From Lentilactobacillus raoultii (GTDB lineage Bacteria > Bacillota > Bacilli > Lactobacillales > Lactobacillaceae), in the NCBI RefSeq assembly GCF_900411375.1, contig NZ_LS422991.1, forward strand, positions 124,001 to 188,000: a stretch of 64,000 nt of DNA, given 5' to 3'. The notes beneath the pieces are model-generated. The model saw only the letters and a list, made by a program, of their open reading frames with translations, was not told where the DNA came from and did no database searches. The position numbers were made by a program, and so were the translations under genes. Positions 52,849 to 60,566 of the stretch are shown piece after piece. Position 1 is the stretch's first letter; each line of letters begins with the position of its first letter.

Positions 52849-53697
52849 TTACTTTGTTGGTAAAACGATATCAGACGGCTTAACTTCCTTACCAAAGTAT
52901 GGCTTTAATTCTGTGTTGTAATCAGTAACGAAGAAACTCTTTTTCGTTAATTTGTTGATCTCTTTATTGGTCCAATTAAGAAGTGATTTATTGCCCTTCT
53001 TAACCGCTGGTGCGATATACGATTTAGGACCGATGCTCTTGATACCAACCGTATACTTCGGATTACTCTTAGACCAAGCATAGAGGTAAGAATTATCGTC
53101 AGCCAAGGCGACACCACGACCGTTCTTTAAAGCATTAAACTGTTGAGTTTTTGAATCAAATTTTAGCAAGTTGACATTTGGTTGTTTTGAAGTGAAGTAA
53201 TTCTCAGCCGTCGTTCCCTTTGTCACAATCAAGTTTTTGTTTTGCAGCTGACTGGCCTTGGTAACTGGTTTGTTCTTAGGTGAAACCACCCCAACGGAAA
53301 CCTTCATATACGGCTTGGCAAAGCTCACCACCTGTTTTCGTTCAGGCGTTACTGTAAAGTTAGCCAAAACCAAATCAACTTTATTGGAATTCAATGCATC
53401 CACCCGGTTATTGGCATTAACTTGAACAAACTTCACTTTAACGCCTAAGTCCTTGGCCACTTGATGAGCCAGTCTAACATCATAGCCCACTCGTTTACCA
53501 TCCTTATTAACCCAGCCATATGGTGGTAGATCACCAAAAACGGCGATACGAATGGTGCCTTTTTTCTTAATTTGAGCGACCGAACTCGGGTTGTTTTCCG
53601 AGCTCTTTTTGCTATTGCCGCAGCCGGTTAAGACCAACAATAAGGCCGCAAACACACTCACGACAGCAATTAATTTTGTTACCCAGTGTTTCTTCAT
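52849..53697 (-). CDS. Amino-acid ABC transporter substrate-binding lipoprotein
   Basis: 282 residues. Lipoprotein signal with lipobox VLTGCGNSK (Cys about 26). SBP family 3 features: GTIRIAVFGDLPPYGWVNKD, KRVGYDVRLAHQVAKDLGVK, VDLVLANFTVTPERKQVVSFAKPYM and the KGTTAENYF hinge. It delivers an amino acid to the permease pair encoded upstream. Last gene of the operon behind the T-box leader. Family 3 proteins bind polar amino acids, cystine and others; the exact ligand is open. Methionine or cystine are possible given the T-box. Confidence 0.9.
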   Translation of the reverse strand: MKKHWVTKLIAVVSVFAALLLVLTGCGNSKKSSENNPSSVAQIKKKGTIRIAVFGDLPPYGWVNKDGKRVGYDVRLAHQVAKDLGVKVKFVQVNANNRVDALNSNKVDLVLANFTVTPERKQVVSFAKPYMKVSVGVVSPKNKPVTKASQLQNKNLIVTKGTTAENYFTSKQPNVNLLKFDSKTQQFNALKNGRGVALADDNSYLYAWSKSNPKYTVGIKSIGPKSYIAPAVKKGNKSLLNWTNKEINKLTKKSFFVTDYNTELKPYFGKEVKPSDIVLPTK

Positions 53698-53728
53698 GAT
53701 TAAAAACCCTCCTCAAAAATTAATTAAT

Positions 53729-54469
53729 CTAAAAATCCATACTATCTAAAAATTCCCTTGCCCGATCCGTTTGTGGATTCGTAAAGAACTGTGATGACGG
53801 CGTTTGTTCTAAGATCCGCCCATCTTGCAGAAATAAAACCCGGTCCGCAATTTGTTTAGCAAAGTTCATTTCATGAGTCACAACGATCATCGTCATATTA
53901 TCCTGATTGGCTAAATTTTCAATAATCGTCAAGACCCCCCGAACCATTTCTGGATCTAGGGACGCTGTCACCTCGTCAAACAACATAAAATCAGGATGCA
54001 ATGCCAGCGCTCTGACAATCGCCACCCGTTGCTTTTGACCCCCGGACAGCTCACGAGGATAAACATTTGCATAATCTGCTAATTCAACACTTTTTAAAAG
54101 TGCCATTGCTTCAGAGCGGGCAGTTGCCCGATCCTTTTTTTGAACTTTCGTTGGTCCAAGTAAAATGTTGTCCATCACGGTCAAATTGGGGAAAAGATCA
54201 TAACTTTGGAAAACCATGCCAATCTTTTGACGAATTTGTTGCCAATTCTTCTCAGTCGGTACGACCTTCTTCCCTTCAAATGTAATTGTGCCTTTTTGGT
54301 AAGCCTCCAACCCATTTAAGCAACGAATCAGCGTACTTTTACCTGAGCCGGACGGTCCCAGCAGTGTCACCACTTCACCCTGTGCAACGGAAAAATTAAT
54401 ATCGTGCAAAACATGCTTCTTTTGATATGATTTCTCTAAGTGCGCTACTTTTAAGATCTGCTCAGCCAT
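53729..54469 (-). CDS. Amino-acid ABC transporter ATP-binding protein (GlnQ type)
   Basis: 246 residues from ATG 54469 (MAEQILKVAHLEKSYQKKHV); the extended frame to 54529 lies in the permease gene. Walker A GPSGSGKSTLIRC, signature LSGGQKQRVAIVRAL, Walker B FMLFDEVTASLDPE and switch VVTHEMNFA. It powers the family-3 amino-acid importer. The start has GGAG at seven bases and overlaps the upstream permease by eight bases. Confidence 0.92.
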   Translation of the reverse strand: MAEQILKVAHLEKSYQKKHVLHDINFSVAQGEVVTLLGPSGSGKSTLIRCLNGLEAYQKGTITFEGKKVVPTEKNWQQIRQKIGMVFQSYDLFPNLTVMDNILLGPTKVQKKDRATARSEAMALLKSVELADYANVYPRELSGGQKQRVAIVRALALHPDFMLFDEVTASLDPEMVRGVLTIIENLANQDNMTMIVVTHEMNFAKQIADRVLFLQDGRILEQTPSSQFFTNPQTDRAREFLDSMDF

Positions 54470-55151
54470 TTGTCCGCTCCAATCTCCTTTTTTCCAATCG
54501 CTTAGCCCACCATGACAGCGGATAATCAATTAGAAAATAAAATAAAAATATCAATCCGTAAACCCAAAAGACGCCAGTTGGATAGGTGTGATTGTTGGCT
54601 TCAATAATTTGCTGCCCAATATTGATCACATCCATTACTGAGATCAATAACAGAATCGACGTCGTTTTGATAACCCGAGTTGCCAGATTAATCGTTGCCG
54701 GTAATTCCAAATTAATCGACTGTGGAATTAAAACGTACCAATAAAGCTGCATTGTACTTAACCCAATTGCTTTACCAGATTCCACTTGGTGTTTAGGAAC
54801 AGAAATCAAAGCGCCACGAACAATATCACTCATTTCAGCGGCGACCCAAAGCGCAAAGACCAGTGTCGCCAATTGCTCGGCCGGTAAATTAAAATTGAGT
54901 TGCCTTGGTAAGATATAATAGAACAAAAACAGCAGTACTGGTGTCGGAATGATTCGGAAAAATTCAAGATAAAGCCGCAACACGACTCTAAGCAGTCGGT
55001 TCTTAAAGGTTCTCAAAACCCCTAAAAGGATTCCGAGAATAATGCCGGCAATTAAAGCAACTGCAGCAATTTTGATTGTCACCCAAAGGCCACCCAGTAG
55101 CCGAACGAAGTTTGTCCCTTCCAGCAGCACATTAATTCCCGAATGAGCCAT
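54462..55151 (-). CDS. Amino-acid ABC transporter permease (HisM type)
   Basis: 229 residues, about five helices. LWVTIKIAAVALIAGIILGI and the EAA loop GKAIGLSTMQLYWYVLIPQS mark the HisMQ family. It forms a heterodimer with the adjacent permease. It overlaps that gene by 20 bases and the ATPase gene by eight. Confidence 0.9.
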   Translation of the reverse strand: MAHSGINVLLEGTNFVRLLGGLWVTIKIAAVALIAGIILGILLGVLRTFKNRLLRVVLRLYLEFFRIIPTPVLLFLFYYILPRQLNFNLPAEQLATLVFALWVAAEMSDIVRGALISVPKHQVESGKAIGLSTMQLYWYVLIPQSINLELPATINLATRVIKTTSILLLISVMDVINIGQQIIEANNHTYPTGVFWVYGLIFLFYFLIDYPLSWWAKRLEKRRLERTNG

Positions 55152-55791
55152 ATCGAACCCTCTTTTCTAATAACGTGAGAATAATTGACAATGGTATCAG
55201 GATAATTGCATAACCAATGACCAACACCAACAGGTATTCATTTGACCGATAATACATCCCAATCAAGTCCAACGCCGTGTTGGTCAACTCGGGAATCGCA
55301 ATCACTGTAAAAATCGAGGTTTCCTTAATCAAAAAGATTACATTTGCGGCCATTGCCGGCACGCTTAATGAAAACCCTTGTGGAAAAACAACGTACCTTG
55401 CCAATTGCCAGCGACTCAATCCAATCGCTTTACCGGATTCCACCTGGCTTTTGGAAACGCCGTTAAAGCCACCAGTAAACCCTTCTGCCATGTAACTACC
55501 GCCTAAAAAGATCAGGCCAATGATGCCACATAATTCGGCACCAAATTTAATACCGATTACTGGAAACGCATAATATAAGAAAAAGAGCTGAATTAAAAGC
55601 GGTGTATTACGCGATACTTCAACGTATACCGATGCAATTTGGTAAAGAAGCGGTATTTTAAAATATTGAAGCAAACTGCAAACCAAGCCAACAATCATTG
55701 AGCCGATAATGCCAACAAAGGAAAGCCACAGTGTTAACATAAATCCCTTTTCAAACATCGGCAGGCTTTGCTGGATAATAGCCCAACTCAT
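55132..55791 (-). CDS. Amino-acid ABC transporter permease (HisQ type), first gene
   Basis: 219 residues, five helices. GFMLTLWLSFVGIIGSMIVG and the EAA loop SGKAIGLSRWQLARYVVFPQ are family hallmarks. It is the first gene after the T-box and is co-translated with its partner permease through a 20-base overlap. The full order is T-box, permease, permease, ATPase, binding protein. Confidence 0.9.
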   Translation of the reverse strand: MSWAIIQQSLPMFEKGFMLTLWLSFVGIIGSMIVGLVCSLLQYFKIPLLYQIASVYVEVSRNTPLLIQLFFLYYAFPVIGIKFGAELCGIIGLIFLGGSYMAEGFTGGFNGVSKSQVESGKAIGLSRWQLARYVVFPQGFSLSVPAMAANVIFLIKETSIFTVIAIPELTNTALDLIGMYYRSNEYLLVLVIGYAIILIPLSIILTLLEKRVRYGSFGN

Positions 55792-55858
55792 TAAAGATCA
55801 TCCCCTCTGTGTCAAAAAATTAATCACCAACAGTTTTTGCGATCAATTATTTCGATAG

Positions 55859-56100
55859 AAAAAACCCTGCCACCTTGAACTGCGCCAAAGTAACAGGGAC
55901 GTTTTTAAACGTGGTTCCACCCTACTTCGTGTTTAACAAACTTAAACACCTTTATAATAAACACTATTTAACTGATCATCATACCCCGTCTTCAACTCAG
56001 AGCGCACTTTCAATCTGCCTGGCCATTCTTTCACTGTCAATGGTCGCTTTCTACCAGGTTTCCGATTTACTCTTCTCATCAACGCTGAAGATTAAAAACT
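55859..56100 (-). ncRNA. T-box leader of the amino-acid ABC transporter
   Basis: AGGGTGGAACCACG (55910-55923) is the canonical T-box antiterminator sequence. The terminator CCCTGTTACTTTG / CAAGGTGGCAGGG plus TTTTTT follows (55859-55900). Upstream GAGAAGAGTAAATCGG (AG-bulge region) and a long stem I are visible. A specifier candidate is ATG (55980-55982, in GGGGTATGATG), which would mean methionine, but TAT or GAT are not excluded because the loop was located by hand. The region 55792-56209 holds no protein gene. Confidence 0.88.
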
Positions 56101-56209
56101 GTCAATCAATTACTAATAAATGTAAAGTTAAATGGCCAAAAAGTCAACTGTTTTTCTCATCATTTTATAATGCCCTTGGTCACTTAACCATCAAGCAGTT
56201 TTAATTAAC

Positions 56210-56968
56210 TTAATCCACCAAGAATCCCTGAGCTTTAATATTGTGCAATAAATCTGATCTGACCCGTCGATCCCGACTTAATTCGGAAATAATATGATGA
56301 CTAAATGTTTCTGCTCGCCGATGGGTACTTCGAGATTGATAGTATTCGGCTAAAAGCTGATCATAATCAACCAAATTAGGCATCTCAGGAGTTAGGTGAT
56401 ACTGATTGTTAAAATGCATCATTGCTTGCGGCAATCGAGGCTTTAACTCCGGCTCATCATCAGGGTACCCAATGGCAATCCCCAAAAGCGGAAAAGTCAG
56501 TTCCGGTAACGACAGCAGTTGAATCATCCGGTTTGAGTCATTTAAAATACTCCCCATGATGGTGGCGCCCAACCCCATACTTTCAGCTGCAATCATGATG
56601 TTTTCGGTCGCAATAGCAGCGTCGAACACCGCTGCCAAAAATTTATCAGTCGTGTGTAAAATAAATGGATCAGCATTGTTGCGTTTAGCAATTTGAAAAT
56701 TGCGAAATTGATCAGCAACCATCACAAAATAGTGACCACTGTTTAGCAACCAAGAATGACCTGTAATCTCGGCAATTTCTGTCAGAACTTTAGGATCGGT
56801 CACACTGATAATTGAATACTGCTGAGAAAAGGTGCTGGTTGAAGCATGCTGAGCAGCTTCAACCAACGTTTCAACCTGTTGGGTCGTCAGTGGTTTTTTC
56901 TTAAACTGGCGAACGCTTCGGTGAGCCAGTAACTGTGCCAAGATCGTCTGTTTATTGAGTGCCATCAC
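56210..56968 (-). CDS. NADPH-dependent nitroreductase / flavin oxidoreductase (NfsA-Frp type)
   Basis: 252 residues. HRSVRQFKKKPLTTQQVETL at the N-terminus, AAQHASTSTFSQQYSII (FMN phosphate region) and AAESMGLGATIMGSI, GIAIGYP and the FNNQYHLTPEMPN are typical of NfsA/Frp. It is an FMN enzyme that reduces nitro groups, quinones or flavin. The C-terminus continues as in the oxygen-insensitive NfsA group. A single-gene unit; start at 56968 or 56965. Confidence 0.85.
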   Translation of the reverse strand: MMALNKQTILAQLLAHRSVRQFKKKPLTTQQVETLVEAAQHASTSTFSQQYSIISVTDPKVLTEIAEITGHSWLLNSGHYFVMVADQFRNFQIAKRNNADPFILHTTDKFLAAVFDAAIATENIMIAAESMGLGATIMGSILNDSNRMIQLLSLPELTFPLLGIAIGYPDDEPELKPRLPQAMMHFNNQYHLTPEMPNLVDYDQLLAEYYQSRSTHRRAETFSHHIISELSRDRRVRSDLLHNIKAQGFLVD

Positions 56969-57080
56969 AAAGTAAATCCTCCTTAAGTGAATCGCTCACC
57001 AGCCTTAAAGTTAACTATTTGGTAAAACTTTAGCAGTGAGCTATGTAATTGTGGCGCTGTAAGTTAAAATTAAGGTACGC

Positions 57081-57127
57081 CAAAATATTTTTTACATAAT
57101 ATTTTGCATTTTGATTTACATATGTAA
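57081..57127. promoter_or_regulatory. Inverted repeats overlapping the promoter of the VIT gene pair
   Basis: CAAAATATT (57081-57089) with AATATTTTG (57098-57106) form a 9-base inverted repeat. TTACATATGTAA (57116-57127) is a perfect palindrome overlapping the -35 (TTTACA; -10 TACAAT 17 bases on). They may bind a metal-dependent regulator, in view of the genes behind, but the factor is unknown. Confidence 0.5.
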
Positions 57128-57195
57128 TGTTTTGAGATACAATAATAACTGGTATTAGATAATAATAATTACAAACTAGAAAGTCGGTGCCCAAT

Positions 57196-57885
57196 ATGTC
57201 TCAAAACGCCAAGAAAAAAACTTTAGCTCAAAAAATTAATGTAATGCGGGCCGCCGTTATGGGGGCCAACGATGGCATCGTTTCAGTTGCCGGAATCGTT
57301 ATCGGGGTTGCAGGTGCAACTTCCAACAACTTTGCTATTTTTATTTCCGGAATTTCCGGTATGCTTGCCGGGACTGTTTCGATGGCCATGGGAGAATTCG
57401 TTTCAGTTAATACCCAAAAGGATTCTCAAAAAAATGCGATTACCCAACAACGTCAAGCTCTTGAAAGCTCATATGACCATGAGTACGGCGCTGTGCGTCA
57501 AAAGCTGGTCTCGGATGGCATTTCAACCGAGCTGGCAGAACAGGCGACTAAGGAAATGATGACGCGTGACCCATTAAAAACTTCGGTTCGTCAAAAATAT
57601 GGTTTTAATGTTGGGGAATTTACCAACCCGTTGTCAGCAGCCGTTGCTTCAATGATCTCATTTCCGACAGGTTCCATTTTACCACTTGTCGCCATTACCA
57701 TGTTTCCCAGATCAATTCGAATTGTCGCAACAGCCATCGCCGTGATCATTGCGCTTGCAATCACGGGTTATTCCGCCGCAAAATTGGGAAATTCCAACAC
57801 TAGTCGCGGTATGCTGCGAAATGTTATCTCAGGAATTTTAACCATGGCGGTCACTTATATTATCGGCACACTAATCGGATCGTAA
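57196..57885 (+). CDS. VIT1/CCC1-family membrane protein 1 (iron/manganese transporter family)
   Basis: 229 residues from ATG 57196; a GTG at 57187 is the alternative, and the ribosome site is weak for both. MRAAVMGANDGIVSVAGIVIGVAGA carries the N-terminal signature (quoted as MRAAVMGANDG and IVSVAGIVIGVAGA). GMLAGTVSMAMGEFVSVNTQ is the second conserved motif, then a hydrophilic helical region and three C-terminal helices. VIT homologues move Fe2+ or Mn2+ out of the cytoplasm. A second paralogue follows by 29 bases. Confidence 0.85.
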   Translation: MSQNAKKKTLAQKINVMRAAVMGANDGIVSVAGIVIGVAGATSNNFAIFISGISGMLAGTVSMAMGEFVSVNTQKDSQKNAITQQRQALESSYDHEYGAVRQKLVSDGISTELAEQATKEMMTRDPLKTSVRQKYGFNVGEFTNPLSAAVASMISFPTGSILPLVAITMFPRSIRIVATAIAVIIALAITGYSAAKLGNSNTSRGMLRNVISGILTMAVTYIIGTLIGS

Positions 57886-57914
57886 TCTTACGATCATTTA
57901 ATCGGGGGAAAATT

Positions 57915-58622
57915 ATGATGAGTATTCGTTCAAAAAAGAAATCCAAATCATCCCAAACGATGGATGAAAAATTAAACTCTTTACGAGCCGGTGTTCTTGG
58001 TTCTAATGACGGTATCCTAACGGTTGTCGGCGTGCTATTCAGTGTTGCCGTTGCAACCACAAATCAGTTTACAATTTTCATTGCTGGCCTCTCTGATTTA
58101 CTGGCTTGTGCGTTTTCCATGGCATCCGGTGAATATGCGTCAGTTAGTACCCAGAAGGATACTGAACAATCGGTGGTTCGAAAAGAAAAGGAATTACTGA
58201 AAACCAACGCTAAACAAAATTTACAGACAGTTTCAGATTACTATGTTGATCAAGGCGTGACAAGAAAAACGGCTGATAAAATTGCCGCTGACCTAATGAA
58301 GAAAAAACCGTTAGAAACTATTATTAACATCAAATATGATTTGCAACTTGGCCATTATATGAATCCATGGAACGCTGCATTTTCTTCATTAGTTTCAGCC
58401 GGTGCCGGTGGTATTTTCCCACTAGTTGCCATGACTTTAAGCCCAGTCGCTTATCAATGGCCCGCAACTATCCTGGCTGTTTGTCTATCAGTTGCACTAA
58501 CCGGTTACATGAGTGCTCGGTTGGGTAATGGGTTAGTGAAAACTGCGGTTATTAGAAATGTGTTAGTTGGCATCATTACGATGATCATTCACTATTCCTT
58601 GGGGATTTTACTTCAAGCTTAA
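57915..58622 (+). CDS. VIT1/CCC1-family membrane protein 2
   Basis: 235 residues, paralogous to the preceding gene: LRAGVLGSNDGILTVVGVLF and ACAFSMASGEYASVSTQKD correspond to its motifs, and KKPLETIINIKYDL to the soluble region. The N-terminus is Lys/Ser rich (SIRSKKKSKSSQ). Start ATG 57915 follows GGGGG. Two VIT genes in tandem may form a heterodimer, since eukaryotic VIT1 is a dimer. A good terminator follows, so the pair is one operon. Confidence 0.85.
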   Translation: MMSIRSKKKSKSSQTMDEKLNSLRAGVLGSNDGILTVVGVLFSVAVATTNQFTIFIAGLSDLLACAFSMASGEYASVSTQKDTEQSVVRKEKELLKTNAKQNLQTVSDYYVDQGVTRKTADKIAADLMKKKPLETIINIKYDLQLGHYMNPWNAAFSSLVSAGAGGIFPLVAMTLSPVAYQWPATILAVCLSVALTGYMSARLGNGLVKTAVIRNVLVGIITMIIHYSLGILLQA

Positions 58623-58647
58623 TTTTAACAGATCAATTAGTTATCGC

Positions 58648-58684
58648 AAACCGGTTTCCTATTTTTTGGAAACCGGTTTTTATA
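58648..58684 (+). terminator. Terminator of the VIT pair
   Basis: AAACCGGTTTCC and GGAAACCGGTTT, eight-base loop, T-run. Confidence 0.88.
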
Positions 58685-58867
58685 TCTTACTGTTAAATAG
58701 CGATTTAATATCATTCTTAGGAAAATGAGATCTAATTAAAAAGCCAGCCCCAATCAGTAAGTTTCTCAGTCCATATTAATAACAGCTACTTGACTCTATC
58801 TTCTGATTAGCAGACAATTTGAAGTGAGGACACTACAATCAACATTAACCAGAGGGGAATTTTAAAA

Positions 58868-59887
58868 ATGGAAACAATCGTTGTTACCGGCGGATCGGGT
58901 TTTGCCGCCAGTTGGATTATTCGAGAACTACTCACTCATGACTACCAAGTAAGGGCTTTTTTACAGAATATGGCTGATGCACATTCCATCAGTCAGGCAA
59001 TTACCCTGTTACAACCACTAACATTGTCGGAAAATCTAACTTTTTACCAATTTAAGCCTAATTCAATGACTCTGGCTGATTGGCAAAAGAGTATGGAGGG
59101 TGCAGATGCTGTCATCTGCTTACCGTTATCTGAATCAATTGACGTTGATCAGAGCCGACCATTAAAAGATGACCCACTCACTATTTTGAAAGCAGGCAAA
59201 AACTGCCATATCAAACGAGTCATCGTGACTAATCCGGCATTTGCTTCATTACCGTTAAGTAGCACCGGAAAAAGGCGTATTAGCGACGAATTTTGGCCAG
59301 ATGCGACCGCTAAGCTAAACGGCGTCGAAAGTCACCTTGTAGAGGCTGAAAAATCTGCCTGGCAATACGCAAAAGAAAACCAACTTGAATTAACAAGTAT
59401 TCTACCTGGCACGACACTTGGCCCCATTCTTTCGCCAACTCATCTAGGAGACAATCAACTCTTACTTTCCTTGTTTAATGATAAAAAAATGGCCCCGAAA
59501 ATTGAATTTAATGTTAGCGATGTTCGCGATTTAGCCATTTTATACCGTTTAGCTCTGGAAAAACAATCAGCCATTGGTCATCGCTTTCCCGCAGCGGATC
59601 AAAAAATTACCTTAGCTGAAATTGCTAAGATTTATCAACGAAAGTATTCAAGATTAAATCTTAATTTTACTTACACACCAAACTGGCTAATCCGGTTAGC
59701 AGCAATCTTTTCTTCATCTTCAAAAGCAACAGCTGCAAAACTAAAAATTGCTGGTTATGACACTCAAAGCACCCGTCAAATACTTGCTTGGAAACAGCGC
59801 CCTGTGAAAGAAACCATTGTTAATGCTGCAGATTTGTTTACTCTAAATGAACTCGTCAAAAATGTTCCTGAAAGGGCATACCGATAA
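58868..59887 (+). CDS. Extended SDR / NAD-dependent epimerase family protein
   Basis: 339 residues. The Rossmann motif VTGGSGFAASWIIRELL is at the start (usual GGxGFxxxx pattern). A substrate half follows with TSILPGTTLGPILSPTHLGD and DVRDLAILYRLALE, typical of dihydroflavonol/cinnamoyl-CoA-reductase-like or NmrA-like proteins. The usual YxxxK is not obvious: the region SHLVEAEKSAWQYAKENQ has Tyr and Lys as YAKE, which is shifted. Catalytic activity is therefore uncertain. Start ATG 58868 behind AGAGGGG. A single gene. Confidence 0.75.
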   Translation: METIVVTGGSGFAASWIIRELLTHDYQVRAFLQNMADAHSISQAITLLQPLTLSENLTFYQFKPNSMTLADWQKSMEGADAVICLPLSESIDVDQSRPLKDDPLTILKAGKNCHIKRVIVTNPAFASLPLSSTGKRRISDEFWPDATAKLNGVESHLVEAEKSAWQYAKENQLELTSILPGTTLGPILSPTHLGDNQLLLSLFNDKKMAPKIEFNVSDVRDLAILYRLALEKQSAIGHRFPAADQKITLAEIAKIYQRKYSRLNLNFTYTPNWLIRLAAIFSSSSKATAAKLKIAGYDTQSTRQILAWKQRPVKETIVNAADLFTLNELVKNVPERAYR

Positions 59888-60566
59888 ATAAATTATCATC
59901 AAGAGATCTCTTACTTAATAGGGATCTTTTTTTTATTGGATCCATACCACTATCCCCTTCAAAATCCAGCAATAATCTATTGCAGCCTCAGGAGTACAAT
60001 ACAAAATTGACGATGAAAAGAATTTTCAATAACTGGAAACCCAACCGCGAACTAGTTTCCTTTTTAAGGTCTAAGATTAACGGGCTGTTTGCTCATGCCG
60101 TTCAATATAATGAACCCCAGCTATTATACTATTAACTTAGCTAACCTAAAAAATGGTCGTGACCTGTATCTGATAACTAACTGATCTTTAAATTTTGTCG
60201 CAACAATAGACTAGTCTCATGGCATAATATGGCATCTAAACCGGGAAACCACCTAAGTTGAATTGCTAAGGCTGCACCTAAAAACACGTGCTCATCTTTC
60301 AGTAGTTCTCGTTTGGAGATTCAAAGAGTCCCCAATAAGCAACGCTACTGATCACTTAATTGACTTAATGTCGCAACCCAAACAAAGTCTAATTAATTTC
60401 AACACTTTAAAAAGTAAACTTAATAAGCCTGCCAATTTGTCAGTTTTTTTAATCGGTTCTCAAATTAAATCTATCTGGGTAGTCGATTACACCACTAAAT
60501 ACCCTTTTAATCTTACTTTTCTAATTCGTTTTATCAGTCACTATCTAATAACATCCCCAGCCAGCT
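59888..60566. other. Gene-free region of 679 bases
   Basis: A weak terminator-like AGATC/GATCT with eight Ts lies at about 59900-59935. Beyond it I see no supported gene or known RNA. A 112-residue frame at 60263-60601 lacks a ribosome site, has unusual composition and runs antisense into the surface-protein gene. Confidence 0.5.
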
